64,000 nucleotides of DNA, taken from Micromonospora coerulea. GTDB lineage: Bacteria; Actinomycetota; Actinomycetes; Mycobacteriales; Micromonosporaceae. Shown piece by piece: positions 1-8,809 of this stretch. The notes below the pieces were generated by a model that worked only from the letters and a program-made list of their open reading frames with translations, was not told where the DNA came from and did not search any database. The position numbers and the translations under genes were made by a program. The stretch lies in contig NZ_JAEMUW010000008.1 in NCBI RefSeq assembly GCF_016598485.1, positions 165,095 to 229,094 of the forward strand. The letters run 5' to 3'. Positions within the stretch are counted from its first letter, which is position 1; the number at the start of each line of letters is the position of its first letter.

Positions 1-875
1 AGCCCCTCCCGCTGCGAGATCAAGGAGTACGCACACCGGGCGACCCGCTCACCGGCGAAGGCGATCGAGTCCACGGCCACGTGGGCGGTGATGTCACACG
101 ATCCGTCCGGCACCGGCGCAACCTGCCGCCCGGCCCGGTACCCGGTGAGGGTCCCGTCCACCGGCCGCTCCTCCCGGAGGTGCCCGTAGTCCACGGCCAA
201 CGCCAGCCCCCGGTCGACGTGCTTGACGGCATCGGCCCAGGCTTCGTCCCGGGTCCGGCCGATCTCGGCCCGCGCGCTGATTGCGGCGAGGGGTTCCGGA
301 CCGCCCGACCCGGTCGAGCCGGCCTCGCCCGTTGCGGTCGGCCACCACCTGGCCAGCCAGTCCCCGTCGGCAAGGCTCACCCGGTCGCCGACCGACTCCT
401 CGCCGGTGGCCGGGTCCACCAGCAGGTAACGCCAGCCGTCCCTGGTCCGGACGGCGACGTCCAGCGGGACGTTGTCGAGCCACTCGGTGGCGATCAGCAG
501 CCCGGTGATCCCGCTCGGGATCTGATCCGACCACTCGATCTCTTCTGGCAGGTCCTCCGGCGGGACTGCCCGCTCGACGGCAGTGAGTCGAAGCCGGGCG
601 GTGAGGGGCGGTCGGGCAGCGGCCAGGGCCGACAACGCCCGGAGGAGTTCACCCCGACCAGCGCCCACGTCCACGACGTCCAGTCGAGCAGGGTGCCCGA
701 GGGCCGCGTCGACGCGGGTGAGGAGGCGGAACAGGGTGGCGGCGAACACCGGGGAGGCGTGCACGCTGGTGCGGAAGTGGGCGGCCGGGCCCGCCCCGGA
801 GACGAAGAAGCCACCCGGCCCGTAGAGCGCCCGGTCCATCGCCACCCGCCAGGGCAGCCGGTCGGTGGAGGTCAC
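1..875 (-). CDS. MidA-family SAM-dependent methyltransferase (C-terminus outside window)
   Basis: Open reading frame that starts at GTG 875 and is still open at the window edge, so about 291 residues are visible and the C-terminus is missing. A glycine-rich SAM-binding loop (DVGAGRGEL, about residues 69-77) follows an N-terminal stretch with GPGGFF (about 19-24). The segment GSCDITAHVAVD near residue 255 is typical of the COG1565/DUF185 (MidA, NDUFAF7-like) family. Known relatives methylate an arginine of a mitochondrial complex I subunit; the bacterial substrate is not established, so only methyltransferase chemistry is claimed. The GTG start overlaps the TGA of the small upstream ORF (GTGA), which suggests coupled translation. 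Confidence 0.85.
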   Translation of the reverse strand, partial: MTSTDRLPWRVAMDRALYGPGGFFVSGAGPAAHFRTSVHASPVFAATLFRLLTRVDAALGHPARLDVVDVGAGRGELLRALSALAAARPPLTARLRLTAVERAVPPEDLPEEIEWSDQIPSGITGLLIATEWLDNVPLDVAVRTRDGWRYLLVDPATGEESVGDRVSLADGDWLARWWPTATGEAGSTGSGGPEPLAAISARAEIGRTRDEAWADAVKHVDRGLALAVDYGHLREERPVDGTLTGYRAGRQVAPVPDGSCDITAHVAVDSIAFAGERVARCAYSLISQREG

Positions 876-1072
876 CCGCCGACCGTACGGGCTGGGTAGA
901 TCTCGACGCACCCGTCCGGCGGTTCCGCGTCGACGTCGGGGCCGGGCCGGCCGGACCGGGCCGCGATTGCTGCCACCGCCGCCCGGAAGCCCGCAAGATC
1001 CTCGCCCAGTTCCACGAACTCGCCCGACTCGTGGCTGACGTCCCCGAGCGACCGTTGAAACCCCTCTGCCAC
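872..1072 (-). CDS. small hypothetical protein upstream of the MidA-like methyltransferase
   Basis: A 66-codon reading frame starting at GTG 1072, whose stop overlaps the GTG start of the methyltransferase. The product is acidic in its first half (HESGEFVELGEDL) with no recognisable motif, signal peptide or membrane segment. The four-base overlap and compatible codon use support a real co-translated gene. The ribosome binding site is poor, so the start is uncertain, and it could instead be a chance frame or leader of the methyltransferase mRNA. Confidence 0.45.
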   Translation of the reverse strand: MAEGFQRSLGDVSHESGEFVELGEDLAGFRAAVAAIAARSGRPGPDVDAEPPDGCVEIYPARTVGG

Positions 1073-1170
1073 CCCCGGTGAAGGATTTCACACATGCTTG
1101 TTCTGGTTCCGTAACCCCGGCGCATACTTGCGGTCGACCGGTACCCACTCGTAGGACTGGATCGATTGCC

Positions 1171-2148
1171 ATGAGCGCACCGCTGCGTCCGCGTCCGGCC
1201 GCCCCGCACGGGCCCGCCGTACCGTCGGGTGGCGCCTCTGCCGGCGCCCCGTTGGTCTTTCCCCGCACCCTCACCGTCGGCGTGATCGGCGCCGGTCGCG
1301 TCGGTGCGGTGCTGGGCGCGGCGCTCGCCGCCGCCGGGCACCGGGTGGTCGCCGCCTCCGGCATCTCCGGCGCCGTGAAGGCCCGGATGGCGCTGCTGCT
1401 CCCGGAGACGCCGAACCGTTCCGCGACCTCGGTCGCCCACGCCGCCACCGACCTGCTGATCGTGGCCGTGCCGGACGACGCGCTGGCCGGCGTGGTCGCC
1501 GGGCTGGCCGAGACCCGGGCGCTGCGCCCCGGCCAGGTGGTCGCGCACACCTCCGGCGCGCATGGGCTGGCCGTTCTCGCTCCGGCCGCCGCGGTCGGCG
1601 CCCGGCCGCTCGCGCTGCACCCGGCGATGACCTTCACCGGTACGCCGGACGACCTGTCCCGCCTGCCCGGCATCTCGTACGGGGTGACCGCCCCGGCGGA
1701 GCTGCGTGCGTTCGCCGCCCGGCTGGTTGCCGACCTGGGCGGGGTGCCGGAGTGGATCGGCGAGACGGATCGGGCGCTCTACCACGCGGCCCTGGCGCAC
1801 GGCGCCAACCACCTGGTCACCCTGGTCAACGAGGCGGCCGACCGGCTGCGCGACGCCGGGGTGGACCGGCCGGAGAAGGTCCTCGCCCCGCTGCTGCGCG
1901 CGGCCCTGGAGAACGCCCTGCGGCTCGGCGACGACGCGCTGACCGGCCCGGTGTCCCGGGGCGACGCGGGCACCGTACGCCGGCACCTGGACCGGCTGGC
2001 GGCGACCGCGCCGGAATCTGTGCCCCCGTATCTGGCGTTGGCCCGACGGACCGCGGACCGGGCCATCGCGGCCGGTCGGTTGCGCCCGGTGGACGCGGAG
2101 TCGCTGCTGGACGTGCTGAGTGGGATCCATCGGGAGGTGGCCGCATGA
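1171..2148 (+). CDS. Rossmann-like DUF2520 protein
   Basis: A 325-residue protein. A dinucleotide-binding motif GVIGAGRVG lies at residues 37-45, followed by F420-oxidoreductase/6-phosphogluconate-dehydrogenase-like segments (AHTSGAHG near 130, LHPAMTF near 155) and a helical C-terminal DUF2520 region. ATG 1171 is preferred over the in-frame ATG 1078 because the extra 31 residues look non-coding and the Rossmann strand begins soon after 1171. The stop overlaps the panC ATG (ATGA), so the two are very likely translated together. This family is often found beside panC in actinobacteria; a role near pantothenate synthesis is inferred from context, and the substrate is unknown. Confidence 0.85.
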   Translation: MSAPLRPRPAAPHGPAVPSGGASAGAPLVFPRTLTVGVIGAGRVGAVLGAALAAAGHRVVAASGISGAVKARMALLLPETPNRSATSVAHAATDLLIVAVPDDALAGVVAGLAETRALRPGQVVAHTSGAHGLAVLAPAAAVGARPLALHPAMTFTGTPDDLSRLPGISYGVTAPAELRAFAARLVADLGGVPEWIGETDRALYHAALAHGANHLVTLVNEAADRLRDAGVDRPEKVLAPLLRAALENALRLGDDALTGPVSRGDAGTVRRHLDRLAATAPESVPPYLALARRTADRAIAAGRLRPVDAESLLDVLSGIHREVAA

Positions 2149-2987
2149 CCGAGCTGGTGCACTCGCGCGGGGAGCTGGCGGCGGCGCGGGACGGGCTCAA
2201 GGGCACCGTCGGCGTGGTGATGACCATGGGCGCGCTGCACTCCGGGCACGAGACGCTGCTCCGGGCCGCCCGGGAGCGGGCCGACCAGGTGATCGTCACG
2301 ATCTTCGTGAACCCGCTGCAGTTCGGCCCGAACGAGGATTTCGACCGGTACCCGCGCACCCTCGACGCGGACCTGGAGATCTGCCGGCGGGCCGGCGTGG
2401 ACGTGGTCTTCGCCCCCTCGGTGGCCGACATGTACCCGGACGGCGAGCCGACGGTGCGGCTCAACCCGGGCCCGCTGGGCGAGGACCTGGAGGGCCTGAG
2501 CCGGCCGGGCTTCTTCCACGGGGTGCTCACCGTGGTCATGAAGCTGCTCCAGCTCACCGGCCCCGACCTGGCCTTCTTCGGCGAGAAGGACTACCAGCAG
2601 CTGACCCTGGTCCGGCGGATGGTGCGGGACCTGGACGTGCCGGTCGAGGTGGTCGGCGTGCCGACGGTTCGGGAGCCGGACGGGCTGGCGCTGTCCAGCC
2701 GGAACCGTTACCTCTCCCCGGCGGAGCGGCGGACCGCGCTGGGCCTGTCGGCCGCGCTGCGGGCCGGGGTGGCCGCCGCCGAGGAGGGCGGGGACGCCGG
2801 CGCGGTGCTGGCCGCCGCCCATCGGGCCTTCGACCCGTCGGGTGCCCGGCTGGACTACCTGGTGCTGACCGATGCCGATCTGGAGCCGGGGCCGGTGTCC
2901 GGCCCGGCACGGCTGCTGATCGCCGCCTGGGTCGGCGGCACCCGCCTGATCGACAACATGGCGGTCCCGCTCGCCCCCCGTTCCTGA
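2145..2987 (+). CDS. panC: pantothenate synthetase
   Basis: A 280-residue cytosolic enzyme of the nucleotidyltransferase superfamily that condenses pantoate with beta-alanine using ATP. The HxGH-type motif (HSGH, residues 32-35), the [13 protein letters not shown] segment, [16 protein letters not shown] and the KMSKS-like loop (LSSRNRYLS) are all in order, and length matches the family. ATG 2145 overlaps the TGA of the preceding DUF2520 gene. panD follows 34 bp downstream with its own ribosome binding site, giving a pantothenate operon whose product meets CoaX encoded at 7.2 kb. panB is not in the window. Confidence 0.97.
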   Translation: MTELVHSRGELAAARDGLKGTVGVVMTMGALHSGHETLLRAARERADQVIVTIFVNPLQFGPNEDFDRYPRTLDADLEICRRAGVDVVFAPSVADMYPDGEPTVRLNPGPLGEDLEGLSRPGFFHGVLTVVMKLLQLTGPDLAFFGEKDYQQLTLVRRMVRDLDVPVEVVGVPTVREPDGLALSSRNRYLSPAERRTALGLSAALRAGVAAAEEGGDAGAVLAAAHRAFDPSGARLDYLVLTDADLEPGPVSGPARLLIAAWVGGTRLIDNMAVPLAPRS

Positions 2988-3021
2988 CCACCCACCACCA
3001 CACCCCGCGGAAAGGCGCCCG

Positions 3022-3441
3022 ATGTTCCGGACCATGCTCAAGTCGAAGATCCACCGCGCCACGGTGACCCAGGCCGACCTGCACTACGTCGGCTCGGTGA
3101 CCGTGGACGAGGAGCTGCTCGACGCGGCCGACCTGATCCCTGGCGAGCAGGTGGCGATCGTGGACATCACCAACGGGGCGCGGCTGGAGACGTACGTGAT
3201 CCCGGGCGAGCGGGGCAGTGGCGTGATCGGCATCAACGGCGCCGCCGCGCACCTGGTACACCCGGGCGACCTGGTCATCCTCATCTCGTACGGCCAGATG
3301 GACGACGCCGAGGCCCGCGCCTACCGGCCCAAGGTCGTCCATGTCGACGCGTCCAACAAGATCGTCGACCGCACCACGGACCCCACCACCGCCGCCCCCG
3401 GCACCGCCGGCAACCCCATCCCCAACCCCCTGGCCGCCTGA
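3022..3441 (+). CDS. panD: aspartate 1-decarboxylase (self-processing)
   Basis: A 139-residue pyruvoyl enzyme that makes beta-alanine from aspartate for pantothenate synthesis. The N-terminal [12 protein letters not shown] and the cleavage site Gly24-Ser25 (YVGS) are intact, so self-cleavage to form the pyruvoyl group is expected. GAAAHL and the catalytic-region segment VTQADLHY are present. The last 20 or so residues are a Thr/Pro-rich tail common in actinobacterial homologues, which elsewhere is tied to protein turnover. A ribosome binding site GGAAAGG (3009-3015) decides the ATG start. A hairpin terminator follows at 3445. Confidence 0.97.
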   Translation: MFRTMLKSKIHRATVTQADLHYVGSVTVDEELLDAADLIPGEQVAIVDITNGARLETYVIPGERGSGVIGINGAAAHLVHPGDLVILISYGQMDDAEARAYRPKVVHVDASNKIVDRTTDPTTAAPGTAGNPIPNPLAA

Positions 3442-3444
3442 CCC

Positions 3445-3463
3445 CACCCGCCATCGGCGGGTG
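3445..3463 (+). terminator. hairpin after panD
   Basis: Perfect 8-bp inverted repeat CACCCGCC / GGCGGGTG with a 3-base loop, four bases after the panD stop. There is no T-run, as is usual for high-GC actinomycete terminators. It separates the panC-panD unit from the next lipoprotein gene. Confidence 0.6.
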
Positions 3464-3544
3464 TGCGCTCTGTCACCGGAAGGTCATTTCTGGTTACCCT
3501 GATCGCGCCGTCGGTGTGACGGTCGTCGGCTGGGGGAGGCCGCG

Positions 3545-4441
3545 ATGCGCCGAGCGATGGGGACGCTGGTCGCCGCGTTGGTCGCGGGGAGCCTGCTGGG
3601 CGGGTGCGCCGCGAGCCGGGGGCTCGACGGGGATCTCACGGACGACTGGGCGGCGCTGCCGGCCGCTGCCGCGTTCACCCCGGCGGCCGGGGTCTGCCAG
3701 GTCACCGATCCGGGTGGCACGCTCGCCCTGGCCGCCTACGAGCCGGTGGGGTGCGACCTGCCGCACCGGGTGGAGACCGTGCACGTGGGAACCTTCCCCG
3801 GCGCACCGTCGGCGCCGCCGGCCGTCGGCTCGGCCGAGCTGCGCGGGGCCTTCGCCGACTGTGACACCCGGGCCAGCGGTTACGTCGGCGACGACTGGCG
3901 GGCCGGCCGGCTGCGGCTGGCCGTGGCGGTCCCCTCGGCGCCCGGCTGGGCGGCCGGCTCCCGCTGGTACCGGTGCGACCTGGCCGAGCTGAGCACGGTG
4001 GAGGCGAAGGCCGCGGTGGTCACCCGGACGGGCAGCCTGCGGGATGCGCTGAAGGGCGCGTCCGCGCTGCGGCTGGGCTGCCAGCGGACCGGCGGCGCCG
4101 ACGGCCGGGGCGTCCGCACCCTGACCCCGGTCGCCTGCGCGACGAGCCACGACGCCGAGTTCGTCGGGGTGTGGCGGGCACCGGACCGCCCGTACCCGAG
4201 GAAGGACGCCGACTGGGCGCCCTTTTACACCGGCTGCGGCACGGTCCTCGCCCGGTACGTCGGCGTACCCGACGACCCGATCCTGCGGTTCCGCAGCGGC
4301 GTGGTGGTCCGCCCGCCCGCCGCGGGGCGCTGGACCGTGGGCGACCGGGGCGTCCGCTGTTACCTGTGGCTCAGCGACCGTACGGTCACCGCCTCGCTGA
4401 AGCGCGCCGGGCCGGCCGGGCTGCCGGTCCGGACGCGGTAG
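3545..4441 (+). CDS. septum-formation-family lipoprotein
   Basis: A 298-residue exported protein. A type II signal peptide ends in the lipobox LLGGC, predicting lipidation at Cys21 and anchoring to the outer face of the membrane. Two similar modules each carry a PVxC-x3-H-x2-E pattern (PVGCDLPHRVETV and PVACATSHDAEFV), the signature of the actinobacterial septum formation family (PF13845-like). That name comes from an association, not a proven activity. A good ribosome binding site (GGGGGAGG) precedes ATG 3545. It sits between panD and nadB, but no link to cofactor synthesis is evident. Confidence 0.8.
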   Translation: MRRAMGTLVAALVAGSLLGGCAASRGLDGDLTDDWAALPAAAAFTPAAGVCQVTDPGGTLALAAYEPVGCDLPHRVETVHVGTFPGAPSAPPAVGSAELRGAFADCDTRASGYVGDDWRAGRLRLAVAVPSAPGWAAGSRWYRCDLAELSTVEAKAAVVTRTGSLRDALKGASALRLGCQRTGGADGRGVRTLTPVACATSHDAEFVGVWRAPDRPYPRKDADWAPFYTGCGTVLARYVGVPDDPILRFRSGVVVRPPAAGRWTVGDRGVRCYLWLSDRTVTASLKRAGPAGLPVRTR

Positions 4442-4502
4442 TCCAAACCACTCGTCCCGCCCCCGCCGCCCGGGATGAGGGACCTTCGGGTTGACTGTGC
4501 TC

Positions 4503-6197
4503 ATGGACCTTCCGACCGTCGACCTGCCGGATCTGCCCAGGCTGCTGGCCGCGCCCGCACCGGGCTGGGTGGAGACCACCGACGTGATCGTCGTGGGCTC
4601 CGGGGTCGCCGGCCTGACCGCCGCCCTGCACCTGCGGGAGACGGGGCTGCACGTCACCGTGGTTACCAAGGTCAACATCGACGACGGCTCGACCCGCTGG
4701 GCGCAGGGCGGCATCGCCGCCGTGCTCGACCCGGCGGACACTCCGGCCGCCCACGCGTACGACACGGAGGTCGCCGGCGTCGGCCTCTGCGACCCGGCCG
4801 CGGTCCGGGTCCTGGTGGAGGAGGGGCCGACCCGACTGCGCGAGCTGATGCGGATCGGCGCCGAGTTCGACCGGAACCCGGACGGCTCGTTGATGCTCAC
4901 CCGGGAGGGCGGCCACCGGGCCGACCGGATCGTGCACGCCGGTGGTGACGCCACCGGGGCGGAGGTGCAGCGGGCGCTGCACGCGGCGGTCCGGCGGGAC
5001 CCGTGGATCCGGCTGGTCGAGCACGCCCTGGTGCTGGATCTGCTCCGGGCTCCGGGCGACGGCCCCGATGGGCTCGGCCCGGCCTGCGGAATCACCCTGC
5101 ACGTGCTCGGCGAGGGCAGCGAGGACGGCGTCGGGGCGCTGCTGGCCCGGGCGGTGGTGCTGGCCACCGGCGGCATGGGGCAGGTCTTCGCGGCCACCAC
5201 CAACCCGGCCGTCTCCACCGGTGACGGTGTCGCCCTGGCCCTGCGGGCCGGCGCGGCGGTCACCGACGTGGAGTTCGTCCAGTTCCACCCGACGGCGCTG
5301 ATCACCCCGCCCGGGGCGGGCGTGCCCGGTGCCACCCGGGCCCAGCAGCCACTGGTCTCCGAGGCGTTGCGCGGGGAGGGCGCCCACCTGGTCGACGCCG
5401 ACGGCAAGCGGTTCATGGTCGGCCAGCACGAGCTGGCCGAGCTGGCCCCCCGGGACGTGGTGGCGAAGGGCATCCACCGGGTGCTGATGGCCACCGGCGC
5501 GGACCACGTCTACCTGGACGCCCGGCACCTGGGCGGGGACTTCCTCGCCGGGCGCTTCCCGACCATCGTGGCGTCCTGCCTGGCCATCGGCGTGGACCCG
5601 GCCACCGACCTGATCCCGGTCGCCCCGGCCGCCCACTACGCCTCCGGCGGCGTCCGCACCGACCTGCACGGCCGCACCTCCATCCCCGGCCTGTACGCCT
5701 GTGGCGAGGTCGCCTGCACCGGCGTGCACGGCGCGAACCGGCTGGCGAGCAACTCGCTGCTGGAGGGGCTGGTCTTCTCCCGCCGGATCGCCGAGGACAT
5801 CGCCGCCGGTCTGCCCGAGCAGGCCCGGCCGGCGGAGACCGGCGCCTGGGTGGGCGGCGGTGGCTGGGTGGTACCGGCCGAGGGCACGCCGGCCCTGCAG
5901 CGGGCGATGACCCGGGGTGCGGGCGTGCTCCGCTCGGCGGAGACCCTCGCCGGCACCGCCGCGGCCCTGGCCGAGCTGGGGCTGGGGCGGGGCGTGCCGC
6001 GCACCGCCGACTGGGAGGCGACCAACCTGCTCACCGTGGCGTCGACGCTGGTGGCCGCCGCGTCCGCGCGTCAGGAGACCCGGGGTTGCCACTGGCGGGA
6101 GGACTTCCCGACGGCCGACGAGCGGTGGCGGGGCCACCTGGTCGCGGCGGTCGGGGCGCAGGGCAGGTTGACGTCCGAGTGGGAGGAGTCCGCGTGA
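4503..6197 (+). CDS. nadB: L-aspartate oxidase
   Basis: A flavoprotein of about 564 residues that oxidises aspartate to iminoaspartate, the first step of de novo NAD synthesis. The FAD-binding GSGVAGL lies near residues 32-38, followed by the STRWAQGGIAA substrate loop, the FHPTAL segment, the LRGEGAHLVD capping-domain segment and the C-terminal FAD-contact motif GANRLASNSLLEGLVF, all diagnostic of NadB rather than succinate dehydrogenase. ATG 4503 was chosen; TTG 4491 and GTG 4497 in the same frame are alternatives and lie closer to GAGGG at about 4476. nadA, usually adjacent in actinobacteria, is not here. The stop overlaps the GTG of the mini-ORF leading to nadC. Confidence 0.95.
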   Translation: MDLPTVDLPDLPRLLAAPAPGWVETTDVIVVGSGVAGLTAALHLRETGLHVTVVTKVNIDDGSTRWAQGGIAAVLDPADTPAAHAYDTEVAGVGLCDPAAVRVLVEEGPTRLRELMRIGAEFDRNPDGSLMLTREGGHRADRIVHAGGDATGAEVQRALHAAVRRDPWIRLVEHALVLDLLRAPGDGPDGLGPACGITLHVLGEGSEDGVGALLARAVVLATGGMGQVFAATTNPAVSTGDGVALALRAGAAVTDVEFVQFHPTALITPPGAGVPGATRAQQPLVSEALRGEGAHLVDADGKRFMVGQHELAELAPRDVVAKGIHRVLMATGADHVYLDARHLGGDFLAGRFPTIVASCLAIGVDPATDLIPVAPAAHYASGGVRTDLHGRTSIPGLYACGEVACTGVHGANRLASNSLLEGLVFSRRIAEDIAAGLPEQARPAETGAWVGGGGWVVPAEGTPALQRAMTRGAGVLRSAETLAGTAAALAELGLGRGVPRTADWEATNLLTVASTLVAAASARQETRGCHWREDFPTADERWRGHLVAAVGAQGRLTSEWEESA

Positions 6198-6256
6198 GCG
6201 CGAGGAGTAAGCCGATCTTGCGAGCCCGGCAGTCGCGAACCGGGGGGTGCCAGTGA
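6194..6256 (+). repeat. short dispersed-repeat-like element containing a 20-codon mini-ORF
   Basis: The nadB-nadC gap holds a GTG-started 20-codon frame overlapping the nadB stop (GTGA) at one end and the nadC GTG start (GTGA) at the other. Its peptide begins MSARSKPILRARQSR. I recall very similar stretches (VSARSEP-LRA-QSR-type) recurring in Micromonospora genomes in short intergenic spaces and at annotated protein N-termini, so this is probably a family repeat and not a conserved protein. Only one clear copy is visible in the window. Confidence 0.55.
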
Positions 6257-7149
6257 GGGAGTCGACGGCAGGGGCGTTGCAGGACGGCGGCCTGGACCCG
6301 GCGCGGGTCCGGCGGGTGATCGTCGACGCGCTCACCGAGGACCTGGGCCCGGACTTCCTCGACGTGACCAGCGTCGCCACCATCCCGGACGCGCAGAACG
6401 ACACCGCCGACCTGGTGGCCCGCGCCGACGGGGTGGTGGCCGGGCTGGCCGTGGCCGCCGCGGTGTTCGAGCTGGTGGGCGAGGTGACCGGGTCGGACCG
6501 TACGGTCGAGGTGTCGCTGGTGGCCCACGACGGGCAGCGGGTGGCGCGCGGCGATGTGCTGGCGACGGTGACCGGCCCGACCCGGCTGCTGCTCACCGCC
6601 GAGCGGACGGCGCTGAACCTGCTCTGCCGGATGTCCGGGGTGGCCACCCACACCCGGGCCTGGGCGGACGCCCTGGCCGGCACCAGGGCGATGGTGCTGG
6701 ACACCCGCAAGACCACGCCCGGCCTGCGGCTGCTGGAGAAGTACGCGGTCCGCGCGGGCGGCGGCACCAACAAGCGGATGGGCCTGCACGACGTCGCGAT
6801 GATCAAGGACAACCACAAGGTCGCCGCCGGCGGGATCGCGGCCGCCTACCGCCGGGTCCGGGAGGCCTTCCCGGACGTGCCGGTGCAGGTGGAGGTGGAC
6901 ACCCTCGCCGAGGCGGTGGAGGCCGTCGAGGCGGGGGCGGGCTTCCTGCTGCTGGACAACATGACCCCGGCGCAGCTGCGCGAGGTGGTCGCGGCGGTGG
7001 GGGACCGGGCCGAGCTGGAGGCGACCGGTGGGCTGACCCTGCCGGTGGCCGCCGAGTACGGCGCGACCGGCGTCGATTTCATCTCGGTGGGCGCGCTGAC
7101 CCATTCGTCGCCGATCCTGGACATCGCCCTGGACCTCCGGGAGGAGTGA
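6253..7149 (+). CDS. nadC: nicotinate-nucleotide pyrophosphorylase (quinolinate phosphoribosyltransferase)
   Basis: A 298-residue enzyme that converts quinolinate and PRPP to nicotinate mononucleotide. Visible signatures are the N-terminal ALTEDLGPDFLDVTS, the ERTALNLLCRMSGVAT helix, DTRKTTPGLRLLEKYAV, GGGTNKRMGLHD with the catalytic basic residues, and the C-terminal barrel segments LLLDNM, EATGGL and ISVGALTHS. GTG 6253 is preferred because it overlaps the stop of the mini-ORF; GTG 6247 in the same frame is an alternative. It is co-transcribed with nadB and completes this part of the NAD route. Confidence 0.96.
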   Translation: MRESTAGALQDGGLDPARVRRVIVDALTEDLGPDFLDVTSVATIPDAQNDTADLVARADGVVAGLAVAAAVFELVGEVTGSDRTVEVSLVAHDGQRVARGDVLATVTGPTRLLLTAERTALNLLCRMSGVATHTRAWADALAGTRAMVLDTRKTTPGLRLLEKYAVRAGGGTNKRMGLHDVAMIKDNHKVAAGGIAAAYRRVREAFPDVPVQVEVDTLAEAVEAVEAGAGFLLLDNMTPAQLREVVAAVGDRAELEATGGLTLPVAAEYGATGVDFISVGALTHSSPILDIALDLREE

Positions 7150-7169
7150 GGGTGGGCAGTCGCGGCGTC

Positions 7170-7181
7170 TAGGCTGCGTGC
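7170..7181 (+). promoter_or_regulatory. leaderless -10 box for coaX
   Basis: TAGGCT at 7170-7175 followed by exactly six bases and then the GTG of coaX. This is the spacing expected when transcription begins at the start codon itself. No ribosome binding site is present in between. Confidence 0.55.
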
Positions 7182-7940
7182 GTGCTGCTCTGCATCGACA
7201 TCGGAAACACCAACACCGTGCTGGCGACCTTCGACGGCGACAAGCTGGTGCACTCCTGGCGGATCAAGACCGATGCCCGTTCCACGGCGGACGAGCTCGG
7301 TCTGATGTTCCGGGGGCTGCTGGCCGGTGACGCCGTGGAGATCACCGGGGTGGCCGCCTGCTCGACGGTGCCGGCCGCGCTGCGTTCGCTGCGGAACATG
7401 CTGGCCCGCTACTACGCCGACCTGCCCAGCGTGATCGTCGAGCCCGGGGTGCGGACCGGGGTGCAGCTCGCCATCGACAACCCCAAGGAGGTCGGCTCGG
7501 ACCGGGTGGTCAACACCCTGGCCGCGTACACCCTCTACGGCGGACCGTCGATCGTGGTGGACTTCGGCACCACCACCAACTTCGACGTGATCAGCGGCCG
7601 GGGCGAGTTCCTCGGTGGCGCGTTCGCGCCGGGCATCGAGATCTCCTTCGACGCGCTCGCCGCCCGGGCCGCCCAGCTGCGCAAGGTGGAGGCGACCAAG
7701 CCCCGCTCGGTGATCGGCAAGAACACCGTGGAGTGCCTCCAGTCCGGCCTCTACTTCGGCTTCGCCGGGCAGGTGGACCGGATCGTCGAGCGGATGACCG
7801 AGGAGCTGGGCGAGGTGAAGGCGGTGATCGCGACCGGCGGCCTGGCCTCGGTGGTGATCGGCGAGTGCCGGACGATCACCCACCACGAGCCGATGATCAC
7901 CCTGATCGGCCTGCGGATGGTCTACGAGCGCAACAACTGA
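7182..7940 (+). CDS. coaX: type III pantothenate kinase
   Basis: A 252-residue kinase of the acetate-kinase/actin-like fold that phosphorylates pantothenate in the first step of coenzyme A synthesis. The phosphate-binding DIGNTNTV (residues 6-13), GSDRVVN, DFGTTTNFDV and the GGAFAPGIEIS catalytic-region segment are intact, and length matches CoaX. The GTG start is supported by a -10 box six bases upstream, implying leaderless translation. Its position downstream of panC/panD and nadB/nadC matches the mycobacterial gene order. Confidence 0.96.
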   Translation: MLLCIDIGNTNTVLATFDGDKLVHSWRIKTDARSTADELGLMFRGLLAGDAVEITGVAACSTVPAALRSLRNMLARYYADLPSVIVEPGVRTGVQLAIDNPKEVGSDRVVNTLAAYTLYGGPSIVVDFGTTTNFDVISGRGEFLGGAFAPGIEISFDALAARAAQLRKVEATKPRSVIGKNTVECLQSGLYFGFAGQVDRIVERMTEELGEVKAVIATGGLASVVIGECRTITHHEPMITLIGLRMVYERNN

Positions 7941-7960
7941 CCCCGACCGCCGCCGGGGTC
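7939..7960. terminator. convergent hairpin between coaX and the methyltransferase gene
   Basis: Inverted repeat GACCCCG / CGGGGTC with an 8-base loop lies in the 37-bp gap between two convergent genes and overlaps the coaX stop. It can serve both directions. Confidence 0.5.
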
Positions 7961-7977
7961 GAGCGCCGCGGCTGCCG

Positions 7978-8718
7978 TCAGCGCCGCCGCGCCCGGAAGA
8001 CCAGCGTCCGGTACGGCAGCTCGACGGTCTCCCGGCCGGCCAGGTCCGGGTGGGTGGCGAAGAGTTCCCGCAGCTCCCGGTCGACGCGCTGCTGCTCCTG
8101 CGGCGCGGCGGTCAGGTAGTACGACCGGGTGCGCAGCATGCCGACCACCTCGTCCGGCGTGAGCGTGGTCCGGTGCGCGAACTCGCCCAGCTCGACGGCG
8201 TCGAAGTCGGGGCCGAAGCCGGTGACCTTCTCCACCAGGTTGCCGGCGTGGTCCCGCAGGTCGGCAATCCGCTCCAGCTCGGCCACCCAGGCCACGCTGT
8301 TGTCCCGGGTGTTCCAGATCGGGGCGAACGTCCCGCCCGTCCGGATCAGCCGGCCGACCTCGGCGTGCGCCCGCTCCTTGTCGAACCAGTGGTAGGCCTG
8401 CCCGACCAGCACCGCGTCCACCGACCCGTCCGGCAGCGGCACCTCCTCGGCGCTGCCCGTCAGCGCGGTGACGCCGGGCGTCACGGCGTCCAGTTGGGCC
8501 CGCATCCCCGGGTCGGGCTCCACCGCAAGCACCTGGTGGCCGAGGCCGAGGATCGCGCGGCTGAGGATGCCGGTGCCGGCGCCCAGGTCGACGACCCGGG
8601 CCGGGGCGTCGACGCCCGCCAGCGCCCAGCGCACCGCCTCGTGCGGATAGCGGGGGCGGAACCGGTCGTACTCGGCGGCGGCGACGCCGAACGAGAGCGC
8701 CTGAGTGGGGTCGGTCAT
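7978..8718 (-). CDS. class I SAM-dependent methyltransferase
   Basis: A 246-residue protein with the Methyltransf_11/25 fold. Motif I VDLGAGTGILS lies near residues 44-54, followed by the acidic motif AVEPDPGM, GSAEEVPLPDGSVDAVLVGQAYHWF and RLIRTGG. The HWF segment after motif III is typical of a large actinobacterial subfamily of unknown substrate. ATG 8718 was chosen over upstream frame extension because the SAM fold begins directly. A TAACCT box lies seven bases upstream, so it may be leaderless. It is convergent with coaX and divergent from lysS, so neighbours give no clue to the substrate. Confidence 0.85.
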   Translation of the reverse strand: MTDPTQALSFGVAAAEYDRFRPRYPHEAVRWALAGVDAPARVVDLGAGTGILSRAILGLGHQVLAVEPDPGMRAQLDAVTPGVTALTGSAEEVPLPDGSVDAVLVGQAYHWFDKERAHAEVGRLIRTGGTFAPIWNTRDNSVAWVAELERIADLRDHAGNLVEKVTGFGPDFDAVELGEFAHRTTLTPDEVVGMLRTRSYYLTAAPQEQQRVDRELRELFATHPDLAGRETVELPYRTLVFRARRR

Positions 8719-8809
8719 GGCGGGCAGGTTATCCGGTAACAGCCACCTGGGGGCTTGAGTACGCTCGGGGCCTGACCCCGCCGATATCTCCCTTCTGAGG
8801 AAGCGTGCC

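Noticed and set aside
1078..1170. Upstream extension of the DUF2520 protein from ATG 1078
   Set aside because: The extra residues have no family counterpart, and the ATG at 1171 fits the start of the Rossmann domain better.
4386..6818. 810-codon minus-strand frame opposite nadB/nadC
   Set aside because: Antisense shadow of two well-supported genes.
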